Shown: in pieces, positions 7,369 through 15,694 of the stretch | How the letters are laid out: each line of letters starts with the position of its first letter | Numbering within the stretch: position 1 is the stretch's first letter | Made by a program: the position numbers and the translations under genes | Assembly (NCBI GenBank): GCA_036679665.1 | Contig: JAZHEJ010000043.1 | Coordinates: forward strand, 1 to 46,445 | Length of the DNA stretch: 46,445 nucleotides | Direction: 5' to 3' | From: Tethybacter castelli | GTDB lineage: Bacteria > Pseudomonadota > Gammaproteobacteria > Tethybacterales > Tethybacteraceae | Notes under the pieces: generated by a model | Seen by the model: only the letters and a program-made list of their open reading frames with translations | Databases searched by the model: none | Told to the model about the DNA's origin: nothing

Positions 7369-8358
7369 ATGACTCACACCATCGCCGTAGACGCGATGAG
7401 TGGCGATCGCGGACCTGAGGTTGCGGCAATTGCGATCAGGAATGTACTGGTAGCCAATCCAGATCTTCATATCATAGCAGTAGGTGATCAACCACTCTTA
7501 GAAAAACTGTTAAGTGGCCAAGAGCGGGTGTCTTTCGAACATACCACGGAGGTCATCAGCATGGAGGACAATCCACTCAAGGTATTACGCCGCCGTAAAA
7601 GTTCCATGTTTCGAGCGATCGCGCTAGTTGCTGAAAAAAAAGCCGATGCGGCACTTAGCGCCGGTAATACCGGGGCGCTGATGGGAATGTCCCGCATTCA
7701 GCTCAAGATGCAACAAGGTTTCAGCCATCCTGCGATTGCCTCTTTTGTACCGTGTAGTCGTTGTCAAAGCAGCTTTTGCATGCTTGATTTGGGTGCGAAT
7801 ATTGGCCGTAGTGTGGAAATGTTGGTTAATTTCGCCTATATGGGACATGCGTTGGTGCGGGCGGTGTCCGATATAAAAAAACCGCGCATCGCGTTGTTAA
7901 ACATTGGTAAGGAAAATATTAAAGGTGGTGAAGAATTGTTAAAAGCCCACGCCAAATTGAGCGAAACCAAGCTGAATTTCATCGGCAATATCGAAGCTAA
8001 CATGTTATTTGACGGGGGCGCGGATGTCGTGGTGTGCGACGGTTTTACCGGCAATGTATTTTTGAAAACGATGGAAGGATTGTCAGGGATGATCAAAGGC
8101 ATGCTAAATGAAGCGTTTATGCGTAATATCGCAACCAAAACGATCGGTTTGATTTCTTCGCCGGTACTCAGCGACCTGCGCAACACGATGGATGGAAGAC
8201 GCTATAACGGAGCGGCTTTTTTAGGTCTCAATGGTCTGGTGGTAAAAAGTCACGGTAATGCAGATCAAGTCGCCTTTAGCGCCGCACTCGAATTTACGCT
8301 CAAACAGACTCGCCGAGATTTGATTAGCCTGGTTAGCAGTTCGGCTAACCAGGGGTGA
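7369..8358 (+). CDS. plsX: Phosphate acyltransferase PlsX
   Basis: Converts acyl-ACP to acyl-phosphate, the donor for PlsY in glycerophospholipid synthesis; a peripheral membrane enzyme. The product is 329 residues, slightly short of the usual 340-350. It begins with IAVDAMSGDRGP, the PlsX signature, and shows ALSAGNTGALMG, CMLDLGANIGRSVEML, FIGNIEANMLFDG with VVVCDGFTGNVFLK, and a C-terminal GLNGLVVKSHGNADQVAF segment. Start ATG 7369 places the signature at the very N-terminus. Its stop overlaps the GTG of fabH (GTGA), and the last 30 bases form a strong hairpin described separately. Confidence 0.95.
   Translation: MTHTIAVDAMSGDRGPEVAAIAIRNVLVANPDLHIIAVGDQPLLEKLLSGQERVSFEHTTEVISMEDNPLKVLRRRKSSMFRAIALVAEKKADAALSAGNTGALMGMSRIQLKMQQGFSHPAIASFVPCSRCQSSFCMLDLGANIGRSVEMLVNFAYMGHALVRAVSDIKKPRIALLNIGKENIKGGEELLKAHAKLSETKLNFIGNIEANMLFDGGADVVVCDGFTGNVFLKTMEGLSGMIKGMLNEAFMRNIATKTIGLISSPVLSDLRNTMDGRRYNGAAFLGLNGLVVKSHGNADQVAFSAALEFTLKQTRRDLISLVSSSANQG
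8328..8353 (+). promoter_or_regulatory. Perfect 10-bp stem hairpin at the plsX/fabH junction
   Basis: CCTGGTTAGC (8328-8337), loop AGTTCG, GCTAACCAGG (8344-8353). It sits in the last codons of plsX and ends one base before the GTG start of fabH, so it covers the place where a fabH ribosome-binding site would be. No T-run follows, so it is not an intrinsic terminator. It may be an mRNA-processing or translational-coupling element. Confidence 0.6.
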
Positions 8359-9314
8359 TCCGGCGGCATGTCACTTTGTCCGGAATTGGCGGGCATTTGC
8401 CGAACAATTTAGTAGGTAACGATTATTTTGAGCAATATTTGAATACCACTGACGAGTGGATTCGCAAGCGCACCGGGATCGCTAACCGTTATTTTGCAAA
8501 ACCCGATACTCAAGTGTCACAGTTGGCTTTGCCGGCTGCCAGGCAGGCAATCAAGCAGGCCGGTATGGATGCAAATGATATTGAGTTGATAATTTTCGCG
8601 ACTACCACTCCTGATCGATGTATGCCTGCCACCGCCTGCTTGCTCCAAAGCATGCTATGCGCAAACAACTGTCCGGCTTTTGACGTCCAAGCGGTATGTA
8701 GCGGTTTTGTTTATGGCATTTCAATCGCCACCGCGATGATCTCAGCGTCAATGGCCAATAACGCACTGGTGATAGGAGCAGATATTTACTCGCGCCTGCT
8801 TGATATGCAGGATCGTTCGACCTGTATTTTGTTCGGTGATGGAGCGGGAGCTGCGGTATTAACGCGCAGCGATCGTGCCGGGATTGAAGCAGTCAATTTG
8901 TATGCGGACGGCCGACATGCTGATTTGATTACGACCACAGGACCTAGTTCAAGCACTCAGTCTGCTGATAAAGCGGTCTTTACCATGGATGGCCCGGCGG
9001 TTTACAAAACCGCGGTGCTAAAGATGACCGAATCTGCATTACAAGTTTGCGAGCAAGCAGGATGTTCTCCGCAGGACATCGACTGGCTGGTTGTTCATCA
9101 GGCCAATTTGCGCATCATTGACGCCATTGCCAAAAAAATAAAAATCAAGCAAGACAAAGTGGTGCGTACGGTGGTTGATCACGCCAATACTTCAGCCGCC
9201 TCGATTCCCTTGGGTTTGGAAACTATTTGGGAACGAATCAAACCAGACGATTTGGTCTTGATGACTACGGCAGGAGGAGGTTTTACCTGGGGTTCGGTGT
9301 TGTGGCGCGCGTAA
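8355..9314 (+). CDS. fabH: 3-oxoacyl-[ACP] synthase III (FabH)
   Basis: Condenses acetyl-CoA with malonyl-ACP to start fatty-acid synthesis. The 319-residue product has the three catalytic residues in family context: Cys115 in DVQAVCSGFVYG, His248 in WLVVHQANLRI, and Asn278 in DHANTSAASIPL. TTDEWIRKRTGI near residue 31 and LFGDGAGAAVL near 159 are also typical. The start is GTG at 8355, overlapping the plsX stop; the conserved SGIGGHLP segment begins eight codons later, so no other start fits better. No Shine-Dalgarno sequence is free upstream because the region is in the plsX hairpin, which suggests translational coupling. It overlaps fabD by 13 bases. Confidence 0.95.
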   Translation: MIRRHVTLSGIGGHLPNNLVGNDYFEQYLNTTDEWIRKRTGIANRYFAKPDTQVSQLALPAARQAIKQAGMDANDIELIIFATTTPDRCMPATACLLQSMLCANNCPAFDVQAVCSGFVYGISIATAMISASMANNALVIGADIYSRLLDMQDRSTCILFGDGAGAAVLTRSDRAGIEAVNLYADGRHADLITTTGPSSSTQSADKAVFTMDGPAVYKTAVLKMTESALQVCEQAGCSPQDIDWLVVHQANLRIIDAIAKKIKIKQDKVVRTVVDHANTSAASIPLGLETIWERIKPDDLVLMTTAGGGFTWGSVLWRA

Positions 9315-10219
9315 AAGGTTACGCATTTGCTTTTCCGGGCCAAGGTTCTCAGCGGGTCGGGATGTTTGATGCCTATACAGATAGCAAAGAATTTGGAGAA
9401 ATTATTGCGGAAGCCTCTGAAGTGTTGGGAACTGATTTACGCAAACTAAGCGAAGATCAACAGGCGATCGACGATACACGCAATACCCAGCCGCTGATGC
9501 TTACCGTCGGGGTGGGAGCTTATCGGGCTTGGCTTGCGGCTCAAAAAGAGAAACCGGTTATTTTGGCCGGTCATAGTTTGGGCGAGTATTCCGCCTTGGT
9601 CGCTGCGGGTAGCATTACCTTTGCCGATGCGCTCCAACTGGTTAAACAGCGAGCCATCGCCATGCATCAGGCAACAGCTGATGAACCAGGTGGCATGTGC
9701 GCCATCTTGGGGCTGCAACGCGAGCAGGTTGAAAATATCTGCCGTAAGCTTGCCCTCAACGCATGGGTGGCCAATATCAATACTGCAACGCAACTGGTGG
9801 TGGCTGGTAAGCAAAATGCGGTACTAAAGGTGGCGAATGAGTGTCGCAAGCAAGGAGCAAAGCGCGCGTTGATGTTGCCGATGAGTGTTCCTTCACATTG
9901 CCCGATGATGGAGCCTGCCGCGCGTCAGCTCAGTCATGACATTGCCCAGTGCCCGGTTGTTAACTGCGAAATACCCGTTGTACAAAATGCCACCGCCAAG
10001 CTGACCATCGACGCTGAGCACGTGAGATTGAACTTGATTGCCCAACTTGTCATGCCCCTTGACTGGACTGCCTGCGTCAAAAGCATGCAGATGCATGCCA
10101 ACAAAATAATCGAGTGCGGGCCAGGTAAGGTACTTACCGGTTTGCATCGGCGTTTAATTGGTGCTGAAGCTAGTTTTGCGATCGATAGTAGTGAAGCTAT
10201 CGCAACGTTGCAAGCATGA
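9302..10219 (+). CDS. fabD: Malonyl-CoA:ACP transacylase (FabD)
   Basis: Transfers malonyl from CoA to ACP for chain elongation. With GTG at 9302 as start the product has 305 residues and the active-site Ser falls at residue 92 in GHSLGEY, the same number as in E. coli FabD, which supports this start over the longer open frame that begins at 9227. The N-terminal AFAFPGQGSQRVGM and the His loop SVPSHCPMM are conserved, as is the C-terminal ECGPGKVLTGL. An AGGAGGAGG stretch lies upstream inside fabH (9272-9280), although rather far from the start. Its last four bases overlap the start of trpE (ATGA). Confidence 0.95.
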   Translation: MARVKGYAFAFPGQGSQRVGMFDAYTDSKEFGEIIAEASEVLGTDLRKLSEDQQAIDDTRNTQPLMLTVGVGAYRAWLAAQKEKPVILAGHSLGEYSALVAAGSITFADALQLVKQRAIAMHQATADEPGGMCAILGLQREQVENICRKLALNAWVANINTATQLVVAGKQNAVLKVANECRKQGAKRALMLPMSVPSHCPMMEPAARQLSHDIAQCPVVNCEIPVVQNATAKLTIDAEHVRLNLIAQLVMPLDWTACVKSMQMHANKIIECGPGKVLTGLHRRLIGAEASFAIDSSEAIATLQA

Positions 10220-11739
10220 AATATATCAATCCCGACCTAGATGAGTTTGGCGAGCTTGTCAAAATTTGCGCAGGCGGCCCGGTTCCGTTTGTGGTTAGCA
10301 TCCCGAACGATTTATTTACGCCGGTCTCAGTCTATGCCAATTTGCAAGTTGCCAACCAATTTGCTTTTATTTTGGAAAGCGTCGAAACCGGTACCCGGTT
10401 GGGCCGATACAGTTTCATGGGCGCGGCGCCGGTACGCTATTACGGATGTAAACAATCCGAGTTTTTTGTCTGTGATGCAAACGGCGAGGAACTGTCCCGG
10501 TTTGCTTGTCAAAATCCACTCAACGAATTGCGTAAGCAGTTGCTTCCTTTGCAAGCTAAGTGGCCTGCTGATTTACAGTTGCCGCCTTTGGTGGGAGGCT
10601 TGGTCGGTTATCTGGGATATGACTGCGTACGCTATTTCGAACCGATCGGAGAAATGCTGCCTGATCAGCTGGATATGCCTGAAATGCTCTGGATGTTAAC
10701 CGACACGGTTGTGTGTTTTGATCATTTGCATTCAAAGATCATGCTTATGCGTTGCGTTTTACCCGAGCAGTTTGACGGTGTTACAGTTTCGCAGCTTTAT
10801 GAACGATTGGTTGATGAAGCCAAACAATTTACCGCCAAATATTTGCAGGCGCCCCAGATACCTCAACCAAACATAGATAAGCTGTTCAATAAAACTGATA
10901 AAGCTATGCATCTGCGAAGTAATTTTTCACTAGATGAGTACAAACAAATAGTCAGCAAGTGCAAAGATCACATCATTGCCGGGGATATCTTTCAGATTGT
11001 GCCGTCCCAACGTTTTGTTACGCAACTTAAATGTTCGGCCCTGGATGTATATCGCTCGTTGCGCAAATTGAACCCCTCTTCGTACATGTTTGCGATGAAA
11101 TTTGGTAACCATGAATTGGTAGGCTCTTCGCCGGAAACTCAATTGCGTTGTCAGCATGGTCAATTGATGATGAGACCAATCGCCGGTACCCGAAAACGCA
11201 CCGGAGACGCAAAGCAAGACAAGTTGTTTGCTGAAGAATTACTCGCGGATGAGAAGGAACTGGCTGAACATCGCATGCTAGTTGATTTAGTGCGCAACGA
11301 TTTAGGCAGCGTTGCCAAAGTGGGAACCGTAAAATTAAAACAGCTGTTGCGGGTTGAACAGTATTCACACGTCATGCATATTGCTTCGGAGGTTACCGCG
11401 CAACTAGCTGCGGATAAGGACGTCTACGACGCATTGCAGGCTACATTTCCGGCCGGCACCTTAACCGGCGCTCCAAAAGTGAGAGCTATGCAACTGATCA
11501 ACGAATTTGAAACTTTTCAGCGCAACGTCTACGGCGGGTTGGTAGGCTATATAGATTTTTCCGGCAACTCAGACAGCTGTATTGCGATTCGCATGATGAT
11601 GCTCACCAACGGGCAGGCCCATGTGCAAGCCGGCGGAGGAGTTGTTGCTGATTCAGAATCGCATGCCGAATATAAAGAAACGATCAATAAAGCCGCCGCT
11701 GTGGTACAGGCGATTACGGAGGCGCAGTCAAAACAATGA
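10216..11739 (+). CDS. trpE: Anthranilate synthase component I (TrpE)
   Basis: Makes anthranilate from chorismate and ammonia, first step of tryptophan synthesis, with TrpG as glutaminase. The product is 507 residues. The N-terminal domain has FILESVETG and GRYSFMG, the region that in TrpE proteins forms the tryptophan feedback site. The chorismate-binding domain shows IIAGDIFQIVPSQRF, LVGSSPETQL, RPIAGTRKRT, ELAEHRMLVDLVRNDLG, YSHVMHI, FPAGTLTGAPKVRAM and AGGGVVADS. These favour TrpE over PabB. The context is odd: its ATG overlaps the stop of fabD and its stop overlaps the start of trpG, so two amino-acid genes are embedded in the fatty-acid cluster. No leader peptide or attenuator is visible. 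Confidence 0.93.
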   Translation: MKYINPDLDEFGELVKICAGGPVPFVVSIPNDLFTPVSVYANLQVANQFAFILESVETGTRLGRYSFMGAAPVRYYGCKQSEFFVCDANGEELSRFACQNPLNELRKQLLPLQAKWPADLQLPPLVGGLVGYLGYDCVRYFEPIGEMLPDQLDMPEMLWMLTDTVVCFDHLHSKIMLMRCVLPEQFDGVTVSQLYERLVDEAKQFTAKYLQAPQIPQPNIDKLFNKTDKAMHLRSNFSLDEYKQIVSKCKDHIIAGDIFQIVPSQRFVTQLKCSALDVYRSLRKLNPSSYMFAMKFGNHELVGSSPETQLRCQHGQLMMRPIAGTRKRTGDAKQDKLFAEELLADEKELAEHRMLVDLVRNDLGSVAKVGTVKLKQLLRVEQYSHVMHIASEVTAQLAADKDVYDALQATFPAGTLTGAPKVRAMQLINEFETFQRNVYGGLVGYIDFSGNSDSCIAIRMMMLTNGQAHVQAGGGVVADSESHAEYKETINKAAAVVQAITEAQSKQ

Positions 11740-12305
11740 TTTTCTTGTTGGATAATTACGATTCTTTTACCTACAATCTTTACCAGATGTTACGCGTGCT
11801 TGGCCAAGAAGTTGTGGTAAGGCGCAATGACAAAGTGACAGTTTCGGAAGTGGCGACAATGCAACCTCAGGGAGTGTTTTTGTCTCCCGGACCGGGCAGG
11901 CCAGAAGATGCCGGTATCATGCAAGACCTGATCGGTACGTTGGTGCGCGAAACTCCATTTTTCGGAGTATGCCTCGGTATGCAAGGATTGGGACTGCACT
12001 TTGGCGCAAAAGTAATTCCTGCCCGGCGATTAATGCATGGTAAAACTTGCTCCTTGTCCCATAAAGGTGAAGGTATATTTTCAGGATTGCCCGCAAAGTT
12101 TACGGTGATGCGTTACCATTCATTGGCGCTTAGCGAAATCCCAGATAAAGAGTTTGAAGTTACAGCCTGGAGTGCGGATGAAGAATGTATGGCGGTGCAG
12201 CATCGCAATTTACCGGTTACCGCGGTACAGTTTCATCCTGAATCATTCGCCTGTGAAAACGGAAGTAATATGATTGATAGTTTTGTGAACGAATATGTCA
12301 ACTAA
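11736..12305 (+). CDS. trpG: Anthranilate/aminodeoxychorismate synthase glutaminase component (TrpG/PabA)
   Basis: Class I glutamine amidotransferase that supplies ammonia to TrpE, and possibly also to PabB elsewhere. The 189-residue product has LDNYDSFTYNL at residue 5, the oxyanion loop SPGPGRPEDAG near 50, the nucleophile Cys79 in GVCLGMQG, and the His167-x-Glu169 pair in VQFHPESF. The ATG overlaps the trpE stop by four bases, so the two are translationally coupled. Its end overlaps fabG by 11 bases in another frame. Whether it serves folate as well cannot be told from sequence. Confidence 0.93.
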   Translation: MIFLLDNYDSFTYNLYQMLRVLGQEVVVRRNDKVTVSEVATMQPQGVFLSPGPGRPEDAGIMQDLIGTLVRETPFFGVCLGMQGLGLHFGAKVIPARRLMHGKTCSLSHKGEGIFSGLPAKFTVMRYHSLALSEIPDKEFEVTAWSADEECMAVQHRNLPVTAVQFHPESFACENGSNMIDSFVNEYVN

Positions 12306-13035
12306 CGCTGAACAACCGACCGCGCTGGTAACCGGTGCTAGCCGCGGCATCGGTTTAGCTATTTTGCGTGCACTTGCCAAGGATGGTTTTTTAGTGCATG
12401 GCACAGCCACTACCAACAATGGATCCTTGCGAATTACTAAGGAGCTGAGCGAGCTTGACAACAAAGGCAGCGGGCATGTTTATGATGCTTCAAACGCCAG
12501 CGGACACACTGACCTGACAAACACGGTTACTGAGGTTGACGCATTGGTTTGCAATGCCGGTATCACCAAGGATATGTTATGTATACGCATGGGCGACGAC
12601 GCATTTGAACAGGTTATCGATGTGAACTTGATCGCGCCATTTCGGCTGGCTAAATATTATCTGCGCGGTATGCTAAAAAAACGCCGCGGTAGTATCGTAA
12701 TGATTTCTTCGGTGATCGCCGCGACCGGCAATCCCGGCCAGGCAAATTACGCCGCCAGCAAAGCAGGATTAGAAGGAATGGTACGTTCTTTGGCACGTGA
12801 GGTTGGCAGTCGCAACATTACTGTCAATGCGGTTGCGCCCGGCTTTGTAGATACTGATATGACTTCGCGAAGTCTGGTCGGTGACACTCGCGAGAAATTA
12901 TTGGAACAAATACCGCTGGGTAGGGTGGGCACAACGCAGGATATTGCCGCCACAGTGTCTTTTTTGTTATCTGCGCAGGCTCGTTATATTACCGGAGCCA
13001 CCATCCCGGTTAATGGCGGCCTGAATATGGCCTAA
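12295..13035 (+). CDS. fabG: 3-oxoacyl-[ACP] reductase (FabG)
   Basis: NADPH-dependent reductase of 3-oxoacyl-ACP in fatty-acid elongation, a short-chain dehydrogenase. The 246-residue product has the cofactor motif TGASRGIG at 13-20, CNAGI near 86, and the catalytic Ser139, Tyr152 and Lys156 (ISSVIAATGNPGQANYAASK). The C-terminus ITGATIPVNGGLNMA is typical of FabG. It is the last gene of the rightward cluster. The usual followers acpP and fabF are absent; instead a tRNA gene starts 19 bases on. The start overlaps trpG by 11 bases, which shows trpEG and the fab genes are read as one unit. Confidence 0.95.
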   Translation: MSTNAEQPTALVTGASRGIGLAILRALAKDGFLVHGTATTNNGSLRITKELSELDNKGSGHVYDASNASGHTDLTNTVTEVDALVCNAGITKDMLCIRMGDDAFEQVIDVNLIAPFRLAKYYLRGMLKKRRGSIVMISSVIAATGNPGQANYAASKAGLEGMVRSLAREVGSRNITVNAVAPGFVDTDMTSRSLVGDTREKLLEQIPLGRVGTTQDIAATVSFLLSAQARYITGATIPVNGGLNMA

Positions 13036-13053
13036 GCGGTGATTGCTATTTTG

Positions 13054-13128
<75 letters not shown>

Positions 13129-13162
13129 CCCAATTTCTTGCATGCATAGTTTTGCTGATTGG

Positions 13163-13495
13163 CTATTTGCGTTTAAATAAAGAAACAAAAGATTTTTTCA
13201 CTTTTGTAAAAAACGTCAGTGTTGGTTTTAAAGTGCTATCACTAACCGGCTTTTCGGTAGCAGGTGGCAATGATTGAAGAGGAGGTTTTGCGGTTATTTT
13301 CGGATTTATTGTTTCTTCTCGTTTTCTCAAAAAATCGAATTTTTTAATGAACAGTGTTTGCGCAGGTAGATTTTGCATTTTTGCCGTCTTGTCAATTTGA
13401 CGTTTAAGGTCAATAATCGACTTGATACGATTTTGGAGCTGAACGAGCGCATCATGATAAGCAGCTCGATGTTCTTCTAGTTTTCTGCTACTCAT
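13163..13495 (-). CDS. Small basic protein, last gene of the MotAB-like module
   Basis: Not recognised. With ATG at 13495 the product has 110 residues; it overlaps the upstream gene by eight bases. The N-terminal 60 residues are helical and charged (SSRKLEEHRAAYHDALVQLQ then KSIIDLKRQIDK), suggesting a short coiled coil. A proline-rich linker follows (PPLQSLPPATEKP) and a basic C-terminus with FFTKVKKSFVSLFKRK, which could bind membrane or nucleic acid. No signal peptide or clear membrane segment. The overlap argues for co-translation with the MotB-like gene. A longer start at 13522 exists but gives more overlap. Confidence 0.6.
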   Translation of the reverse strand: MSSRKLEEHRAAYHDALVQLQNRIKSIIDLKRQIDKTAKMQNLPAQTLFIKKFDFLRKREETINPKITAKPPLQSLPPATEKPVSDSTLKPTLTFFTKVKKSFVSLFKRK

Positions 13496-14486
13496 ATATC
13501 GGATAAAAGCCGACCGCGTCACGGATAAACACTATTTCTTCGCCGGTAGTGGGCTTACGATTAATTAAAGTTACCAATCTGCAATCTGCTTTTTCTGGTT
13601 GATCAGCGTACATGCGCTTTTTTCTCGCTTGCACTTGCTTACCAAAATTCTCCAGGGTGTTGCTGTCAATCCAACCTTTAGGATAGTCAAGCAAAATGCG
13701 AAGCTCGCTCGAGATGGCATTTTTCACCACCTGGGCATTGGCGTTCAAATGCGCATGCGGTTGAATACGATATGGCTTGGGCTGAGTATTGTCGAACGTT
13801 GTTCTATAAGTATAAAAATACTGCGGCTGCTCGCCTTGTCCTAGCCAGCAAGGAAGAAACCCGAAGCGCAGTTTGTACCTATCAATCTCATTTAGGGAAG
13901 CTGTAGCTTCGAGCACCCCTGCCTCCTGAGCAATATCGCGCAAGTTTGAAATAGCTTGTTGGATTTGTTCCGGGGCTGGATTATCAATATTCAATGCTTC
14001 TGCCGCCGCTTGTCCTCCGGCCGCATCATTTTGTAATTTAGCTAATTTATCCGCACGTTGTTGGGCCAGTTCATCATCTTCTGCAAGCGCCGACTCTGCC
14101 GACTCTGGCTGACTTGGTTGTGTGGATATATCAAGCGCTGAATCAACCAGTTTTTCCAAATCTTCGGCTTGTTGTTGTTGTGTCACCAATTCTTCGACTG
14201 CATCCGTCACCGCGCTTAAAAGAAGCTCATCACCTTTTTTCGCTTTGTTTAGAGTTGCTTCGCTGATCACCTTTTCGCGCAATAATATTTGCGTAACCTG
14301 CTCTCCTAGTTCATCTGATGCAATCAATACTTGTTTTTCTTGCAAGTCACTTATTTCGGTTGTGGCTTTGGCCAAATCAAATTCTTTAGCCAGCAGTAGT
14401 ATGAGTACTACCGCGGTAAGTATGAACATGATTTCAGTGTGAGTTAAAGAAATAATCCGTCCCCGTTGGCGGGCGTAATCATTCAT
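13488..14486 (-). CDS. MotB/ExbD-like single-pass membrane protein with coiled coil and unassigned C-terminal domain
   Basis: The 332-residue product has a short cytoplasmic start, one membrane segment at about 13-33 (SLTHTEIMFILTAVVLILLL), a long helical and Gln/Glu/Ala-rich region at about 36-195, and a globular domain at about 205-332 that contains FGFLPCWLG, YFYTYRTTF and a final CRLVTLINRK with FYPIYE. In MotB, TolR and ExbD an Asp at the start of the membrane helix carries the proton; here Glu18 sits in the corresponding TEIMFIL setting. No OmpA-type peptidoglycan-binding motif is seen. The ATG overlaps the stop of the MotA-like gene (ATGA), the arrangement expected for a stator pair. 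The family assignment is inference. Confidence 0.65.
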   Translation of the reverse strand: MNDYARQRGRIISLTHTEIMFILTAVVLILLLAKEFDLAKATTEISDLQEKQVLIASDELGEQVTQILLREKVISEATLNKAKKGDELLLSAVTDAVEELVTQQQQAEDLEKLVDSALDISTQPSQPESAESALAEDDELAQQRADKLAKLQNDAAGGQAAAEALNIDNPAPEQIQQAISNLRDIAQEAGVLEATASLNEIDRYKLRFGFLPCWLGQGEQPQYFYTYRTTFDNTQPKPYRIQPHAHLNANAQVVKNAISSELRILLDYPKGWIDSNTLENFGKQVQARKKRMYADQPEKADCRLVTLINRKPTTGEEIVFIRDAVGFYPIYE

Positions 14487-15688
14487 GAGTCTGTTTTAGA
14501 TTGATCTGATAAAGATGCGGTTTTATTTGTTTCCGCAGTGTTAGCTAATGCGGCTTCCGCGCCGGTGATTAATGACGCATACAGTTTGTGAGTTTCTTCA
14601 ATGGCTTGGTCGGCTGCTTTGCTAAACGCTTCGCGATAATCTTCTTTTAGTTTTGCGGCAGCATCAATATCAGCTTGCAGCATTTCAAGAAATTGTTTAA
14701 ATTCGTTACGAATTTGCGCATGCATTACATTGACTTCAGCGTTGGTATCGCTCAACGCTTTAATCTGTACCTCTTTGGTTTGTGCTAATGAATCTCGCAG
14801 CTTGGTGATTTGATCATCTAGAGCATTTATTGCTGAAGTAATTTTTTGAATTTGTTGTTCAGATGTGGAAGTTTGAATCAAGGATACGGACTTATGTAAT
14901 TTATCCGCATTGTCATTTGCTGCAACAGCCACATGTTCGATTTTTCGTAACGTTTGTTGCATTAAATTGTTCACAGTTTTAGCCGATTCTGCGTGCACCT
15001 TGACAGCAGATTGCAAATCCGTGCGAATTTTGTCAAAGTGGGTTTCAGCAAGAGCTTCAGTAATCTTGTTGCTTAATTTTTCAAATAAAAGTCCAGCCTC
15101 GCGGTTTAATGACAACGACGCATCTGTGGCGGCTTCATCTAATTTAGTTGCATAGTGTCTGGCTGCCAAAGCGGCGGTTGTTAGTGACTCATCCATCTTG
15201 TCGGCACGCACGGCCAGTCCCTCAACTGCATCGTTAAGTCGTCTGGTGGCGTTTTCTGAATGGGTGGCCTGATCTGCAAATTTGTTGATCTGGGTCTCAA
15301 GTTTGTCTTCCGCCAGCTTGATGTTGTTGATAAGTATATAGCGCGCAATCATCCCGACTATGCTAGTAGCTAGTGCGGTTGCCACAGAATGTAGCAATAT
15401 ACGAGTATCTAAAGTCGATTCCGATTCTGGGTCAAGATCGATAGACCCTAGTGAGATCGCAACTATCGCTAACGTAAAGACAAAGCCGAGAAAGTAACAA
15501 TTGTCCCCGGCATTTTGAAGCTCGTTGTTATCTTGAGCGTTTTTTTGGTGTGCAAAAAATGCATAGATGGCAATAAGACAGCCGAGCACGATGGTGCCCA
15601 ACAAGAAATTTTCGCGTATCGGAGGATATAAAGCGAGAACGAATCCAGCAACAAAGTAAACAGGAAGGTTGGTAAGAATCCGTTTCAT
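14483..15688 (-). CDS. MotA/TolQ/ExbB-like membrane protein with long coiled-coil tail
   Basis: The 401-residue product has four hydrophobic helices at about 6-22, 28-46, 63-82 and 98-118, then about 270 residues of heptad-like helix (from LAEDKLETQINKF to the end). The last two helices resemble the pore helices of the MotA/TolQ/ExbB family: YFLGFVFTLAIVAISLGSI, then LLHSVATALATSIVGMIA, in which the small-residue pattern A-L-A-T-x-x-x-G is characteristic. ZorA of the Zorya phage-defence system has the same plan, a MotA-like pore plus a long cytoplasmic tail. The adjacent downstream gene, overlapping by four bases, encodes a MotB-like partner. The sequence is AT-rich by eye. Function not known. 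Confidence 0.65.
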   Translation of the reverse strand: MKRILTNLPVYFVAGFVLALYPPIRENFLLGTIVLGCLIAIYAFFAHQKNAQDNNELQNAGDNCYFLGFVFTLAIVAISLGSIDLDPESESTLDTRILLHSVATALATSIVGMIARYILINNIKLAEDKLETQINKFADQATHSENATRRLNDAVEGLAVRADKMDESLTTAALAARHYATKLDEAATDASLSLNREAGLLFEKLSNKITEALAETHFDKIRTDLQSAVKVHAESAKTVNNLMQQTLRKIEHVAVAANDNADKLHKSVSLIQTSTSEQQIQKITSAINALDDQITKLRDSLAQTKEVQIKALSDTNAEVNVMHAQIRNEFKQFLEMLQADIDAAAKLKEDYREAFSKAADQAIEETHKLYASLITGAEAALANTAETNKTASLSDQSKTDS

Positions 15689-15694
15689 TTGTAA

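Noticed and set aside
9227..9301. N-terminal extension of fabD in the open frame.
   Set aside because: It lies inside fabH and gives no family similarity; GTG 9302 places the active Ser at residue 92 as in E. coli.
9446..9814. Leftward frame of 122 codons inside fabD.
   Set aside because: Shadow of fabD without motif or ribosome-binding site.
10241..10699. Rightward frame of 152 codons inside trpE.
   Set aside because: Shadow of trpE in another frame; cysteine/tryptophan-rich with no family match.
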